A program made the translations under genes and the position numbers. The notes under the pieces are model-generated. The model saw nothing but the letters and a program-made list of their open reading frames with translations, was not told the origin of the DNA and ran no database searches. Shown here one piece after another: positions 9,404 through 19,835 of a DNA stretch of 64,000 bases (positions are counted from its first letter, which is position 1; each line of letters starts with the position of its first letter). The DNA is taken from NCBI RefSeq assembly GCF_910592395.1, contig NC_088322.1:10165431-10229430 (forward strand), read 5' to 3'. The DNA comes from Lineus longissimus (taxonomy: Eukaryota; Nemertea; Pilidiophora; Heteronemertea; Lineidae).

Positions 9404-10624
9404 GTTCGATGATACCCTTTAGATGTTGAGAATGCTTATTATATGTGTCTTTTATTTGGTTACAAACACTCTAAAAGTGCTTCTTTGTTTCCCGAAGTAG
9501 TGCTGTCATAGAAATAACATTTATCCTAGAAGTGCACTTTTGCACTTTGAGATAGTTTTATGTGAAGATTTGACACTTCAAGCACCAAGTGTATTGTTGA
9601 CCGGAAGTGTCAACTCTAAACTTGGAGTGTCAATATAACACTTCAGGTGTCAGTAGAACACTTCAAGTGTCACTATATGTTTGCACAATGTCAGTATAAC
9701 ACTCTTCAATACTACACTTCAAGTGTCGTTTTGACACTTGATAGTGTCAGTTCTTCACCGAAACTAAAACTTGCCCTAGGTTTCTGTCTGTTTATTTCTG
9801 GTCTCGTCGGTATGCTTAGACACAGGGACCATATTCATCTGTTTTCTTATGTTGTTACAATACATGTACATCTAGGTGTAAAGTCTCCAGACTAATGATT
9901 TCTTTGATAATTTCTATGTTATTTAAAGAGTATGCAGCGAATAGTTCCGTTGATTTTCATGTAATATCAGATATGTCTCTTAGTTATTACTTGTGGACGG
10001 TGAATGTGAGTAGGAAATGCTAACCACTGCATGCACTAGAGAGATTTATTTTTATATTTTATGTGAGTATCACCAGATTTAAGTCTGTTTTTTATGTGTT
10101 TTACACTTGGACTGCCCAGGCAAACGAAATGGCTGTGGTTGTGTCATTTAAAATTTGTTTTATAGCCATGCTTTTGAATTCATGTTCCATGGTGAATCAA
10201 CAGCTGTTTGAACCTGAAATGTAGTCTTGAAAATTTGTGTTGTCAGAAAAGCATTCAGGTAATCTAAAAGACTGGTTTTCTCATCTTCTCCATTTCTATG
10301 CCTTGGCAGTATCTGAGTTCATCAAAGTTGTTCTTGTCATTTATTTTTTTCTTCACAAATTGTTCACTTTTGTAATTGAAGCAACAAGTTTTACCATTTT
10401 CTCTACATTTCACCATTTATATGTTTTGTGCACAACAATGATAGTTTTTGTCCATTTTACCTTCGATTTGGATAGACAAAGGTTCAACGACTCGAATCAG
10501 ATGGTCATGACATGACCTTCTTGTAAATTTCCTCAGAATTAATGGTGGTGTCTGATATCGGTGAAACTAGAGTATAGTATGCTCACCTATTTTCTGCTCA
10601 TCTTTCCCCTCCTGCTCACTTCAG
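9404..10624. other. Intron 13
   Basis: 1,221 bases. Holds a cluster of short palindromic ACACTTCAAGTGTC-like repeats (about 9571-9750), otherwise AT-rich sequence with no convincing exon. Confidence 0.7.
9571..9750. repeat. Palindromic ACACTTcaAGTGTC-type tandem repeats
   Basis: About ten copies of GACACTTC / AAGTGTC arranged head to head at roughly 17-25-base intervals, several forming perfect or near-perfect palindromes such as ACACTTCAAGTGTC. Could be a foldback minisatellite or the remnant of a small non-autonomous transposon; no terminal structure or target duplication was recognised. Confidence 0.65.
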
Positions 10625-10711
10625 CCCTTTGCCCCAAGACTCCCAACCACCTCTGCCGCTTGGCCGGTACCCCATGCTGCCAGCACCTGGGGACAGTCAG
10701 GAACAATACAG
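10625..10711 (+). CDS. TTN/sls-like: Exon 14: proline-rich mini-exon
   Basis: Strong pyrimidine tract and acceptor (CTGCTCACTTCAG, ends 10624); donor GTCTGA at 10712 after ATACAG; phase 2/2, 87 nt. Codes SPLPQDSQPPLPLGRYPMLP and APGDSQEQYR. Locally GC-rich compared with the flanking intron. The donor is weak, as in several sister exons, which may mean optional inclusion. Confidence 0.6.
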
Positions 10712-11321
10712 GTCTGAACTGCATGGAGTGGCGTAGATTATTTAAGTTATTTGGTATTTTGGTTGGGAGTGGGGCTTCTTAAAAATGATTAGTTTAGCCA
10801 AAAATTTATAAATTCTTAGTTTAACCGATGCATTTTGGGATTGGAATTCGATAGCTTTGAGAGGGGCGTGGGAGGGGGGGGGGGGGTTCTGCCTTCCAAG
10901 AGGGTGAAAAAAAGTTGGATTTTTTTCTCTGTTTTCAATATTCGGTTTGAAGTTGGATTTCTTTGTTTCAAACTATATAGACATTTCTTTCATATTGACT
11001 TGATGGGGCCTATGCTTAAGCTTTTTGAAAATCTGATGTCAATGAATTAAGAGAAAATGTCAGACAAACACTGCGTGCTTAAATGCCTTGAACTCTTTTC
11101 ATTTGTCATAGCTTCACCATATCACTGACCTTGGTGCATCTTTTATTGTGACGAAAATGCTCATTTTCTGATTAGATTTAGATAACATAGAGTTATTGGG
11201 ACTGAAACGAAACAGAATTGCTCCCCAAATTTGAATACGCTCCATGACCTCTCTTTGACCTTGGACCCTGCAACTTGCACCCTTTCCTCGCTAATTTTTC
11301 ACCTCCCTCCTTCTCTACCAG
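10712..11321. other. Intron 14
   Basis: 610 bases; contains a 13-base G run at 10874-10886. No exon recognised. Confidence 0.75.
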
Positions 11322-11840
11322 ACACACACCCCCACGCTCACGAGAACCCGCAGGGAAAGAACCTGTCACCGTCCTCATTGGATATCAACCATCCCCACTG
11401 GAGGAGGTACCAAGACTTGGACCGATGTTACCAGAATTACCAGAACTCATTGAGAAATTCCAAGAAGAGGAAGCGCAGAGAGAAAAGGTTGCACCAATGC
11501 ATTTCAAACCGCCAGAGCAAAAACTTACTCAGTTTGTCAAAGTCCCGCCTCCTGTTGCACAAAAGCCGAAACCGCACATCATGACGCCGCCAGCCCAACC
11601 AGTTGAGCGTAGACTGCCGGTTGTAAAACCCATGACGCCGTTGACTGAAGGCGTGTCCCCGGCCGTCAAAGTGCCGGAATTCAAGATGAAGTTCGTTGCA
11701 CCGCCTCTCCAGGAGAAGAAGCAAGAACCGGACGTTCCGCTTCCACCAGCGCCACCTAGCCAGCCACTGGCGTTCCAACATGTCGCACCGATTGCAAAAC
11801 CGACGATATTCAAGTTTAAGGAACCTGAAGAAGTGCTAAG
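11322..11840 (+). CDS. TTN/sls-like: Exon 15: long proline-rich (PPxxP/PEVK-like) exon
   Basis: Acceptor TTCTCTACCAG ends at 11321, weak donor GTTATT at 11841 after GCTAAG; phase 2/2, 519 nt. Pro/Lys/Val/Glu-rich: TPPRSREPAGKEPV, VKVPPPVAQKPKPHIMTPPA, PPLQEKKQEPDVPLPPAPPS. Blocks of about 28-35 residues repeat the pattern [F/H]-x-x-V/P-P-P. Multiple PxxP motifs could bind SH3 domains (inference). Compositionally akin to vertebrate titin PPAK modules. Confidence 0.88.
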
Positions 11841-12693
11841 GTTATTATTACATCAGGAATGAAGTGCTTGCAAAATGTTTATTTTTATGCAGTTTAGCAT
11901 ACAGCAGATTATGTACGGTAGCAAACCTTCTGCATGCTATTATATAATCCTTGTGTATCGTTTTGTAATTCCAATGCCATTTTTGAGACTGTACCATCAC
12001 GCTGGTCAAAGAGCTGACCACCGATCTGTGGAAGATAAGGCTGTGTGTCCATAGACTGTTCCCATCAAAACATGTCGACTTGTGGCGTAGCTTCTGTCCC
12101 TTCTTTGTATATTCGATGGTGCAAGCAATGGGAACATCAAATTTGGCACGTCACAAGAAAAAAACTGTGCAAGGGAACAACCTATGGATCTGCCTCCTTG
12201 TGAGTTTGTGAAGTTGTTTCCATTGGCCTCATAAAACGGGAATATCTGAAAGTTTGCTAATGTGATAAGTTTGTTTCAGATATTCTTTACAATGGAAAAT
12301 GGCATATTAGTGTAGAAAAGGTTTTATTGAGTATTTTCAGTTCAAGCATGCTAAAAAAGTGAGCTCTGAACTATTTCTAGAAGCTTGCTCTGCTGTCATT
12401 TTCAACTGGTCATCATTGATATTGTTTCATAAATGCTATGTTTTGCTCTAGTTGTCTGCTATTATTGGATTCAGCTTATTCATGATTTGTGCAATTTGAA
12501 AGGTGTGATCTTTTTAATTGATTTCTATAGATTCATTATCATTATTGTTTCACTTGCATCTTACGTATACAGTACCTTTAGAATGTTCCATTACACTTTG
12601 ATTTGTGTGGCAATATTGCCATTACGTTTGTTTTCTTGTTGTTCATGTTGAAAATACCCAGTTTTCTCATTCTTACCACATTTCACATTGCAG
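11841..12693. other. Intron 15
   Basis: 853 bases, AT-rich, no supported exon. Confidence 0.75.
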
Positions 12694-12768
12694 AACACTT
12701 TTGTCTTGTACCACAACACCCCCTCTTCAGCCCCCAGAGAAATATTCTATTGAATGGTTGCACACAAG
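12694..12768 (+). CDS. TTN/sls-like: Exon 16: probable proline-rich mini-exon
   Basis: Acceptor TTTCACATTGCAG ends at 12693; weak donor GTCTTT at 12769 after ACACAAG; phase 2/2, 75 nt, open. Codes RTLLSCTTTPPLQPPEKYSI and EWLHTR. Central PPLQPPEK fits the surrounding exons; the ends are less typical. Placed by phase symmetry and position; could be a fortuitous frame. Confidence 0.42.
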
Positions 12769-13077
12769 GTCTTTTGCAATAGGTTCTTTGAGACAAGCAC
12801 ATCTAAAATCAAAAGAGAAAATTACACCGACTTACTTTATTCTATTGTTTATTCAAAAATGGTCAAAGTGTAAACAGAATGACCCCCTTTCCAGTACCCT
12901 CTCCACCCAAAAAACCCTCCTGATGTCAGAATTGCTTTACAATAGGTTTTGTTGAAGAAATCAACAACTGCCATTACCCATTACACACTACCATTACCTT
13001 TTACATTCATTGCAACACCATTTCCCGTTACCTGTTTAGGTTATGTCTTGTAGCACTGTCTTTTGTTCTGTCCACAG

Positions 13078-13296
13078 GCCTGTACCTGAACCACAACCGG
13101 ATTCTCAAATGTTCGTCAAACCAGTCGAATCTCCCTTCAGGCCTGTACCTGAGCCACAACCGTACAAGCCGGAATTTGCCTCCTTTGTCAAACCGGTAGA
13201 AACCGCAAAACCGCCACCGGAAATGCCATCATTTGTTGCCACGGCAGCTAGGGATGTGGCTGATGCACCACCACCAAGGACTTTGACACCACCAAG
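13078..13296 (+). CDS. TTN/sls-like: Exon 17: proline-rich exon with internal repeat
   Basis: Acceptor CTGTCCACAG ends at 13077, donor GTTAAT at 13297 after CCAAG; phase 2/2, 219 nt. RPVPEPQPDSQMFVKPVESP is followed by a near copy RPVPEPQPYKPEFASFVKPV, so the exon holds an internal duplication of about 22 residues. Ends in PPPRTLTPPR. Confidence 0.85.
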
Positions 13297-13645
13297 GTTA
13301 ATAAAATATAATATCCATTTTTGGGCAAAGATTTTTGCTTATACCGCATTTTCTTGTATCTGCTGAGAGGGAAATTTGGGCCTTTTGAAGTTGTGAGAGT
13401 TTGACTTGATCCGGAATCAGAGTTGATTCTGAAGTCAGATTGATTCAGAGGTCTTATTGATTGTAATGTACCAGTACCGTAGTCTCCCTGTCCTTGTGTG
13501 TTTGTTGTTTGATGTCATAAATGTCACTGGACACATTTGTCTACACAATTTCCTGTGTCACGAGTTATACTGTCTTTTAATCACCAAAATTATTCCTTTC
13601 ACTTAAAATTTCTCTATATGATAACTGCTCTCTTTCTCTTACCAG
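13297..13645. other. Intron 17
   Basis: 349 bases; nothing recognised. Confidence 0.75.
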
Positions 13646-13705
13646 GCCCGAACCAGCAAAGCCAGCTGAGCCAACGTGGAAACATGTCTCACTCAAACAT
13701 ATCGA
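13646..13705 (+). CDS. TTN/sls-like: Exon 18: proline-rich mini-exon
   Basis: Good acceptor CTCTTACCAG ends at 13645. Two donors give the required phase 2: GTACGC at 13706 (60 nt, RPEPAKPAEPTWKHVSLKHI) or GTGGAA at 13676 (30 nt, RPEPAKPAEPT). I use the longer. The RPEPAKPAEP core closely matches exon 17; the 3' end is the uncertain part. Confidence 0.5.
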
Positions 13706-14313
13706 GTACGCTGTCTTTTACTATTTGCATGATAACAATGCTCTCGTAGCTCTTCTCATGACCATTGCATTATCAAGTAGACTTGTCCTCAATAACCTTA
13801 TAAAAATGTCCGATTTTGGCAGAGTGACCATTTTAAGTACTTCCAGCTTAGGAGCTACAAATGAAAGAATACAACTTCCTCAACACTGTGTTTTCTGTGC
13901 AGAGTCACAAAACGTTATAGTGTCGCTTTCTTGAGTAATGGACTCCATTACCGTTAGCTGTGCTTAAGAATTTGATCAGAGCCTCTAACTGCAGAATATG
14001 TTGTCCAAGAATCGCTAACGTACCGCTAACATGCCTCATGTGTCAAAGCATTTAACACCGTTTGACACAACTTAAAGTAAATAGATCTGCAGCTTAGTCG
14101 TTGTGCTCAATGCATCTTAATCTTAACCAAGTTGACTTGGAATCATCAGCATCCTTCTGTAAGATATTCTATCAGTTTCAAAGGTATCTTCTTGATAATA
14201 GGCCTTTCTATTAAAAACAGAAGTTTTAATCATTTTATTCAAAATAAGCTTAGTCTCCATGTTACAATGCTTAGAACAGATTATATTAGTGTCTCAATAA
14301 CCTCTGCATCCAG
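13706..14313. other. Intron 18
   Basis: 608 bases; no supported exon. Confidence 0.7.
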
Positions 14314-14442
14314 GATGCCACCAGAGCCAGAATACGAGGAGTTCGTCCCGCCACCGAGGTCTGAGCCGCAGACGTCTGCCCCGACCACTCCACAGATTTT
14401 GTCATCAACAGATCTACTGATCAGTCCCATGCCAACGTTTAG
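14314..14442 (+). CDS. TTN/sls-like: Exon 19: proline-rich exon
   Basis: Acceptor TGCATCCAG ends at 14313, donor GTTGGT at 14443 after TTTAG; phase 2/2, 129 nt. RMPPEPEYEEFVPPPRSEPQ, then TSAPTTPQILSSTD and MPTFR. Same AG|G...AG|GTT boundaries as its neighbours. Confidence 0.82.
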
Positions 14443-14717
14443 GTTGGTAGTACATGCCATTAACATCACAAAGTTTCTTAGGTTTGCAAAAAGTGTAAAA
14501 GAAGCAATGATTCATCAAGTGGATGAGTACTCAGTCCAACTTTCTACATATAGAGAGCACTTAACAGATTCTTATCTCAAACCTGGCACTATGTGTACAA
14601 TAGTTCTCCAGCACTAAGGACACCTGCATTGACACTAAGGACACCTGCATGGTCTTGCATCAAAACTTTCCACAAAAATTGTTCCAGGCACTCAGTTTCG
14701 TTACCATTTTTCTTCAG

Positions 14718-14747
14718 GCCTTTGCAAGAAGCTCCAAAATTCAGGAG
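14718..14747 (+). CDS. TTN/sls-like: Exon 20: 30-nt micro-exon
   Basis: Acceptor TTTTTCTTCAG ends at 14717; donor GTGAAT at 14748 after GGAG; phase 2/2. Codes R-PLQEAPKFRR. Only ten codons, but the pyrimidine tract is strong, the phase fits, and PLQ-AP-K agrees with exon 13. Vertebrate titin PEVK exons are also very short. Confidence 0.45.
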
Positions 14748-15044
14748 GTGAATATTCAGATTGTTTCAGCATGCTGCCATTCACCTTGTTAATCAAGTAT
14801 CAATGAATTTCAAACACCTGGGCATGAAGTTCTCTACATTGTTAAATTCGTGATACATTAATTTTGACATCACACCTGAATTAGAACATACAGAATGCTA
14901 CAAGGTCCTTGTTCAAGCATACATCCAATACCCAGCATAAATGTACCCACAGTTATTATTTTCCTCTGTATATTCACCACACATCACCATGTTCAAGTTA
15001 TTGCCCATGATATCCAGCTTTGACCTGTGTCGTATTTCAAATAG

Positions 15045-15449
15045 CACGCAACCGGAACAGGCGCAAGCAGTCGGACCTGTCCCCCAAATGCCCACCTTCG
15101 TTGCGTACGTACCTGCAACGCTCGGACCTCAGCCTCTGGAACATATCGATGACTACAAGGTCCCGCAACAGCAGGTCGAGCCGCTACACATTGGGGCGCC
15201 ACCTTTCAAGCCGGCAGAGGTCACTCCGAGGCCGCTCGGGCGCACCGAGGAACAAGTGCAACTCCAACCGATGCCAATGTCGCCAGAGCCTGTCACGCCG
15301 TGGCAGTCGACCTTGAAGCAAGTTGGCCATGTCCCACCACCAGAGCCACAACCGGCCCAGCCAATACACATCACTGCACCGGTTTTCAAGGCCCAACCTC
15401 AACCGATACCGCAGCAAGCTCCAGTCCAGCAAACAGTGGAACTTCCCAG
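15045..15449 (+). CDS. TTN/sls-like: Exon 21: long proline/glutamine-rich exon
   Basis: Acceptor ATTTCAAATAG ends at 15044, donor GTTCAT at 15450 after TTCCCAG; phase 2/2, 405 nt. TQPEQAQAVGPVPQMPTFVA, EPLHIGAPPFKPAEVTPRPL, QPIHITAPVFKAQPQPIPQQ. The element [P/L]-x-H-I-[G/T]-A-P-x-F-K-[P/A] occurs twice about 60 residues apart, indicating internal duplication. Highest Gln content of the proline-rich exons. Confidence 0.88.
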
Positions 15450-16499
15450 GTTCATGTCTACTGCTGCATGGAGATTTATTTGAGCACCAGATTTGTTCTG
15501 CTTTATGTTTTATGAGTTAATTTTGTCACCATTTCTTTTGATATGTTTCTGTGTGCTGCTGTAATTTCGTTTTAGGTGCCTTTCATAATTATGAATATTT
15601 TCGGAAGTGTGCAAGCAGGATGGACGTAAAAGACTGTAAAGTCATTTTCCGTTTGGATGCAGGGAAAAGGAAGGTGGATTAATAAGAAGAAATCTTCATT
15701 TTACACTTCGGAAATAAATTCATAATTATGCCCTGTGTACCTCTGTGCACATTTATTTTATGTGTCTGTGTCTAATTTGTTTTCATTTTATGCACTTTTA
15801 TTTCAAAGTTTCTAGTGTCCTTCAACTATCTTTAGTTTATCTTTCTGTAAGGATGATACTTTTGCACAGTTCCGTGCAGAAGATAGCAAATGCCTACAAA
15901 ACTGCTGGTTATGCAAAAAAAGCAATTTCTCGGTTCCTGGAGTGATCTTTTTCTCAAGTATAAAGGTTTTCTTTCTTATCTTCCCTATTTTATGCTTATA
16001 AGCTTTTAGTTTCATTTTCAGTGTGAGTGCCTTCAAGTGCCAAGCTTCTCTAGATATGAAAGTCCAACACTGTGCTTTGCCTACAATGCACCTATACACA
16101 ATCTGCACATGAATGAACTCAGAGTTTCTGTTTAATTTTTGCACTTTCGCTTCAAAGCGGCCCAGATTTCAGAATTGTTGAAGTAGTCTACTTAGAGAGC
16201 CACAAAATAACCTTTGACAGTTTAGACATCCTTCAAAGTAATCAAACGGTTAAAGAGAAGAGAAACCAGAAAATTACATGTAGATGCATCAGTTTTATGT
16301 GCCCTGCCTATGGCTCTGGTATAAAGCGTTGGAATGACAAAACAGAAATTTAGATATGGGTCTTGTACAAAAGGTCCTTGGCCTTGTCTCTTAGTTTTTA
16401 AAACACATCAAGCCATCTTTTACTTTCCCCTTTGCATGTGACTCTAAAGATTTTCAGTCGAACTTCAGCATCTAATTGCTGCTTCTCGATCATTTTCAG
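15450..16499. other. Intron 21
   Basis: 1,050 bases, AT-rich, no supported exon. Confidence 0.75.
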
Positions 16500-16565
16500 G
16501 CGAATCAGGAAGGTACCGCCAACAGAGGTGTCCGAGTTGGAGCTCCGCATGAGGAGAAGACCACG
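16500..16565 (+). CDS. TTN/sls-like: Exon 22: short basic exon
   Basis: Acceptor ATCATTTTCAG ends at 16499, donor GTACAG at 16566 after CCACG; phase 2/2, 66 nt. Codes RRIRKVPPTEVSELELRMRR followed by RP. Last of the phase-2 series; it joins in frame to exon 23 through a split Arg codon. Confidence 0.68.
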
Positions 16566-17547
16566 GTACAGATACATCTATTATCAGAATGCAGAGCATG
16601 TCGGTTTCCGAGTTCAACCCGTCCTGTGTACATATACATTTCTTTCAGAGTGTTTACTGCATGCGTATAGTTAAAACATTACAATTTTCATCAGTTTCAG
16701 ATCCTTTGAATGTGAAGTTTTGTTTCTTACAAACATTCTGCATCCTACAACCCTTTTCGTTAATTTTCAGCAAGTTTTGACAGAATGTTGCCCTCAGTAA
16801 AGTAGTAGTTCTTTTCCTGCATGGGCATGTTTGACAAATAAAGGGACAACTATAATAATAGTGGGACAACTATAGTGGTGAAACAACCAGGTCTCTGGTT
16901 CGACTAAAATCCAACCTCGAGTCGTGCATGACTCCATTATTTTGCTCAGGTTCATCATTTACCATCTTTCTTTTCTGGTCAAGTTTTTTGCAACAACCTT
17001 TGTAGCTTGAATTGTTTTGTCAACTGAATGCTTATTTGGAAGTTCAATAGTTCCAGCATGCTTTGGTGGTGAAATGGTAAGGGCAGGTTTTAAGTCATAT
17101 TGAACATTTTTTTAAAAGGAGTGTGCATGATGTTATATTGCTGCATGCCTTCTGTATCAGTTATGTAAAAAGAGATTGGCTAGTGATAAGAATTTAACTT
17201 CAAACTTATCTGTTGCAAAGGGAATCATTCAAATTGTAGAATAGGTTCAGACTGGTTTCCTTTTAATCATACGCAGGTTTGAAGATGACAAGACAAGTGG
17301 ATGCATTTAGAGTTTGTGACCGAAGAACAAAGTGTTGCGTTTGCAAACCTTATTGCCAAAGGTGTCATCTTGTTTCCGCTGAACAAGGGTTGTCTTCAAG
17401 ACTTCATCAGGGACCAAGACCACCGAACATCCGCTGTACCTTTGATCACTCTTCCATGTCCTAACCGTTTGGTTTGTCCTCTAGCTCCCACCATATCAAA
17501 CTTACCGCTATTTGACTGGTCTTAACCTGTGGTTCATCTCGTTTCAG
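16566..17547. other. Intron 22
   Basis: 982 bases. An acceptor-like CATACGCAG at 17276 opens onto FEDDKTSG but lacks a donor of matching phase before a TAG. No supported exon. Confidence 0.7.
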
Positions 17548-18187
17548 CGATGAAGAGCCGAAGGAATCTCTACAAGAGTTCGTTCTCCGCCATGACGAGG
17601 ACGTACCGGATGCCAAGGACATGTTTGACAAGATCAACCAAAAACCTCCCAAATTCAAGCGACGTATTAATGACTTGACGATGCAGGAGTCCGAGCCGGC
17701 TCATTTGGAGACGCGGCTGACCCCAATCGGGGATCCCAACATGAGAGTCGAGTGGTACAAAGACGGCCAGTTGCTCCGCAGTGGACATCGTTTCCGTATC
17801 ACATACGACTTTGCATACGTCGCCTTGGATCTTTTATGGACCTACCCGGAAGACAATGGCGAGTACTATTGCAAGGCCATCAATTTGGTCGGAGAAGATT
17901 TCACAAATAAAATTACCATCGACTGCAAAGCAAAGAAGTCTATTATCACAGAGACACAGTTACCAGAGTCTGTTCATAAGATTAGTGAGATGGAGCTGCG
18001 TTGGGCCCAGGTTGAGCCACAGCCAGAGGTCAAGGAGCCGACACGACCCGAAGAGGCACCGACAATTGAAATGAAACCAGAACCGATTGAAGTCGATGAG
18101 GGTGAGGCCGTCAAGTTTATTGTGAAGGTTGGAGGTCATCCTCGTCCCCGGGTGACTTGGTGGCATAATGGCAGCATCATTGCTTCA
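17548..18187 (+). CDS. TTN/sls-like: Exon 23: kettin-type Ig7 and start of Ig8
   Basis: Acceptor CTCGTTTCAG ends at 17547, donor GTAAGT at 18188; phase 2 in, 0 out. After an acidic lead (DEEPKESLQEF) comes Ig7: PPKFKRRINDL, AHLETRLTPIGDPNMRVEWY, then FAYVALDLLWTYPEDNGEYY. The combination 'TRL-P-GDP-x-RVEWYKDG' and 'YVALDL--TYPED-G-Y' is the signature I recognise from kettin/Sls Ig domains. A linker and the A-C strands of Ig8 (IEVDEGEAVKFIVKVGGHPR, VTWWHNG) follow. Confidence 0.93.
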
Positions 18188-18350
18188 GTAAGTATAATGC
18201 TGAAACTTCTACAGGGGGCTTTTATAGTGAATTTCAGATTGGGGGAGTTATGAAATTGTTTCCTTTGAAAAAAATTACCAAGTATGATTTTGTTTTCTCT
18301 GAATTCATCATCAGACATGCAGATGGGTTAACGTTCTTCTCACTTTGCAG

Positions 18351-18654
18351 GGAAACAGATTCCATGTGTCCTATGATGGCATGATCCACTACCTCGAGGT
18401 GCCCAAACCTCGCGACTACGACACCGGAAACATCCGTGTCATCGCCAAGAACCCACTTGGCGAGGCATATGCGAGTACCAACCTCACCGTCCGTCCTAAG
18501 GAGGATTGGCGAGCAAGGTTGAAGAAAGTCCCGAAGAAGGAGTTCCTGCCAGAGTTGCACCTGATTCAGAAGATGGAACTACGTACACCAGAGCTACAGG
18601 AGGCCTTAAGTCGACAGAAAACTTCCATGGTTGAGTTAATGAAAGTCGAAAGGG
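18351..18654 (+). CDS. TTN/sls-like: Exon 24: end of Ig8 and kettin-like linker
   Basis: Acceptor CACTTTGCAG ends at 18350, donor GTAAGT at 18655; phase 0 in, 1 out. GNRFHVSYDGMIHYLEVPKP, DTGNIRVIAKNPLGEA complete Ig8 (no F-strand Cys). The linker EDWRARLKKVPKKEF and RTPELQEALSRQ is charged and helical-looking; a D-W-R-x-x-L linker element is also known in kettin. Confidence 0.92.
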
Positions 18655-18850
18655 GTAAGTCACGTCCTTAATGATTTTATTCCTAATGGCCCCCAACCAT
18701 AGAGGCTCGCAAAGAGTTGTGTGTCATTCCTTCGGTCAAGAGAAAATGTCAAAGGATGAGTCAAGGTAGCCCAAGGGAAGCCCTAATACTAGCGTTAGCA
18801 TTAGCTGTGGGATAAGTTTGCTGATTTTCTCCATTCGCGTTCATTTGCAG

Positions 18851-19363
18851 GTATCCGACTTGAGCCTGAAGAAGTCAAGAAAGCCGAACAGACAATTCAC
18901 CTGACGCACTCGACACTCATGCACACTGAGCCTACGTTTGAGATGCGTGCCCACAGCCCGACAGTGGAAACAACAACAGAAGTCCACGTCGAACGTGCCA
19001 AGGCCCAGCTTCAGATGGAGGCAGTTGAATTGGCCGAGGCAGAGACCAAGAGAGTACAGAAGCTCATCCAACTGGAGCATAAAGAACCCCCAATGTTCGC
19101 TACTCGAATCCAGCCCCGCCATGTCAAGGAGGGCGAGTCTGTGAACTTTGAGGTCAGGTTCTCTGCACACCCGGCGCCAAGCGTGGCCTGGTTCCGCGAA
19201 GGATTCGAGATTAAGCCGTCTAGAGACTTCCAGATTACGACGACCGAGGATAGCAGTGTGCTGCACATTCCTGAGGCATTCCCAGAGGATGCTGGCCAGT
19301 ACATGATTGTGTTGCAGAACCCACATGGCAAGGCCCACAGCAAGGCTAGGCTGACCGTAATTG
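18851..19363 (+). CDS. TTN/sls-like: Exon 25: helical linker and Ig9
   Basis: Acceptor CATTTGCAG ends at 18850, donor GTGAGT at 19364; phase 1/1. The first about 75 residues are Glu/Ala/Lys-rich (HVERAKAQLQMEAVELAEAE, TKRVQKLIQLEHKE), probably alpha-helical, followed by Ig9: PPMFATRIQPRHVKEGESVN, VAWFREGFEIKPS, EDAGQYMIVLQNPHGKAHS. Both canonical cysteines are missing in Ig9. Confidence 0.93.
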
Positions 19364-19835
19364 GTGAGTAGATGGCTTGATAATATGACTTTTTAGACCA
19401 TCTGCTCATGTCCCAAAATGTTGATGTCCCGTATTATTGGAAAACTGCTCACATCCTAAACTGTTGATGTCACCGATCATTAGAAAACTGTTCATATCCT
19501 GAACTGTTGATGTCCCCAGTCATTGGAAAACTGCTCACATCCTAAACTGTTGATGTCACCGATCATTAGAAAACTGTTCATATCTTAACTGTTGATGTTC
19601 CCGATCATTGGAAAACTGCTCATATCCTAAACTGTTGATGTCATAGATCATAAGAAAACTGCTCATATCTTAACTGTTGATGTTCCCAATCATTGGAAAA
19701 CTACTCACATCATAAACTGTTGATGTTCCCAATCATTGGAATGTATTTCTTTAAAGGTACATTCCAATGTTTTGATTTCTTCTAAATGTACCATTCAATA
19801 AGTCATCTTTTTCCTCCCATCATGCATCACACCAG
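19364..19835. other. Intron 25
   Basis: 472 bases, mostly occupied by a 43-bp minisatellite. Confidence 0.85.
19408..19742. repeat. 43-bp intronic minisatellite, about 8 copies
   Basis: Units read GAAAACTG-[CT]-TCA-[CT]-ATC-...-AACTGTTGATGT-...-ATCATT-[AG]; units with 'GCTCACATCC...TCACCGATCATTA' alternate with 'GTTCATATC...CCCAGTCATTG' in the first half, suggesting an 86-bp dimer. Purely intronic. Confidence 0.9.

Noticed and set aside
8926-9429. 167-codon + frame spanning 8926-9429
   Set aside because: Runs through exon 13 and its decayed copy in a different frame; the phase-2 frame of exon 13 is the one with matching splice sites.
10874-10886. G13 run (and C14 run at 62760-62773) as quadruplex or regulatory elements
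   Set aside because: Homopolymers without the multi-tract pattern of a quadruplex; probably simple-sequence drift and prone to sequencing error.
14480-14617. Read-through of exon 19 or separate exon RFAKSVKEAMIHQVDE
   Set aside because: Only poor donors and no proline-rich character; treated as intron.
14771-14797. 27-nt phase-2/2 candidate exon (SMLPFTLLIK)
   Set aside because: Frame-neutral, but the composition is hydrophobic and unlike the Pro-rich exons; chance is likely.
17277-17310. Possible exon FEDDKTSG after acceptor CATACGCAG
   Set aside because: No donor of phase 2 before an in-frame TAG, and exons 22 and 23 already join in phase without it.
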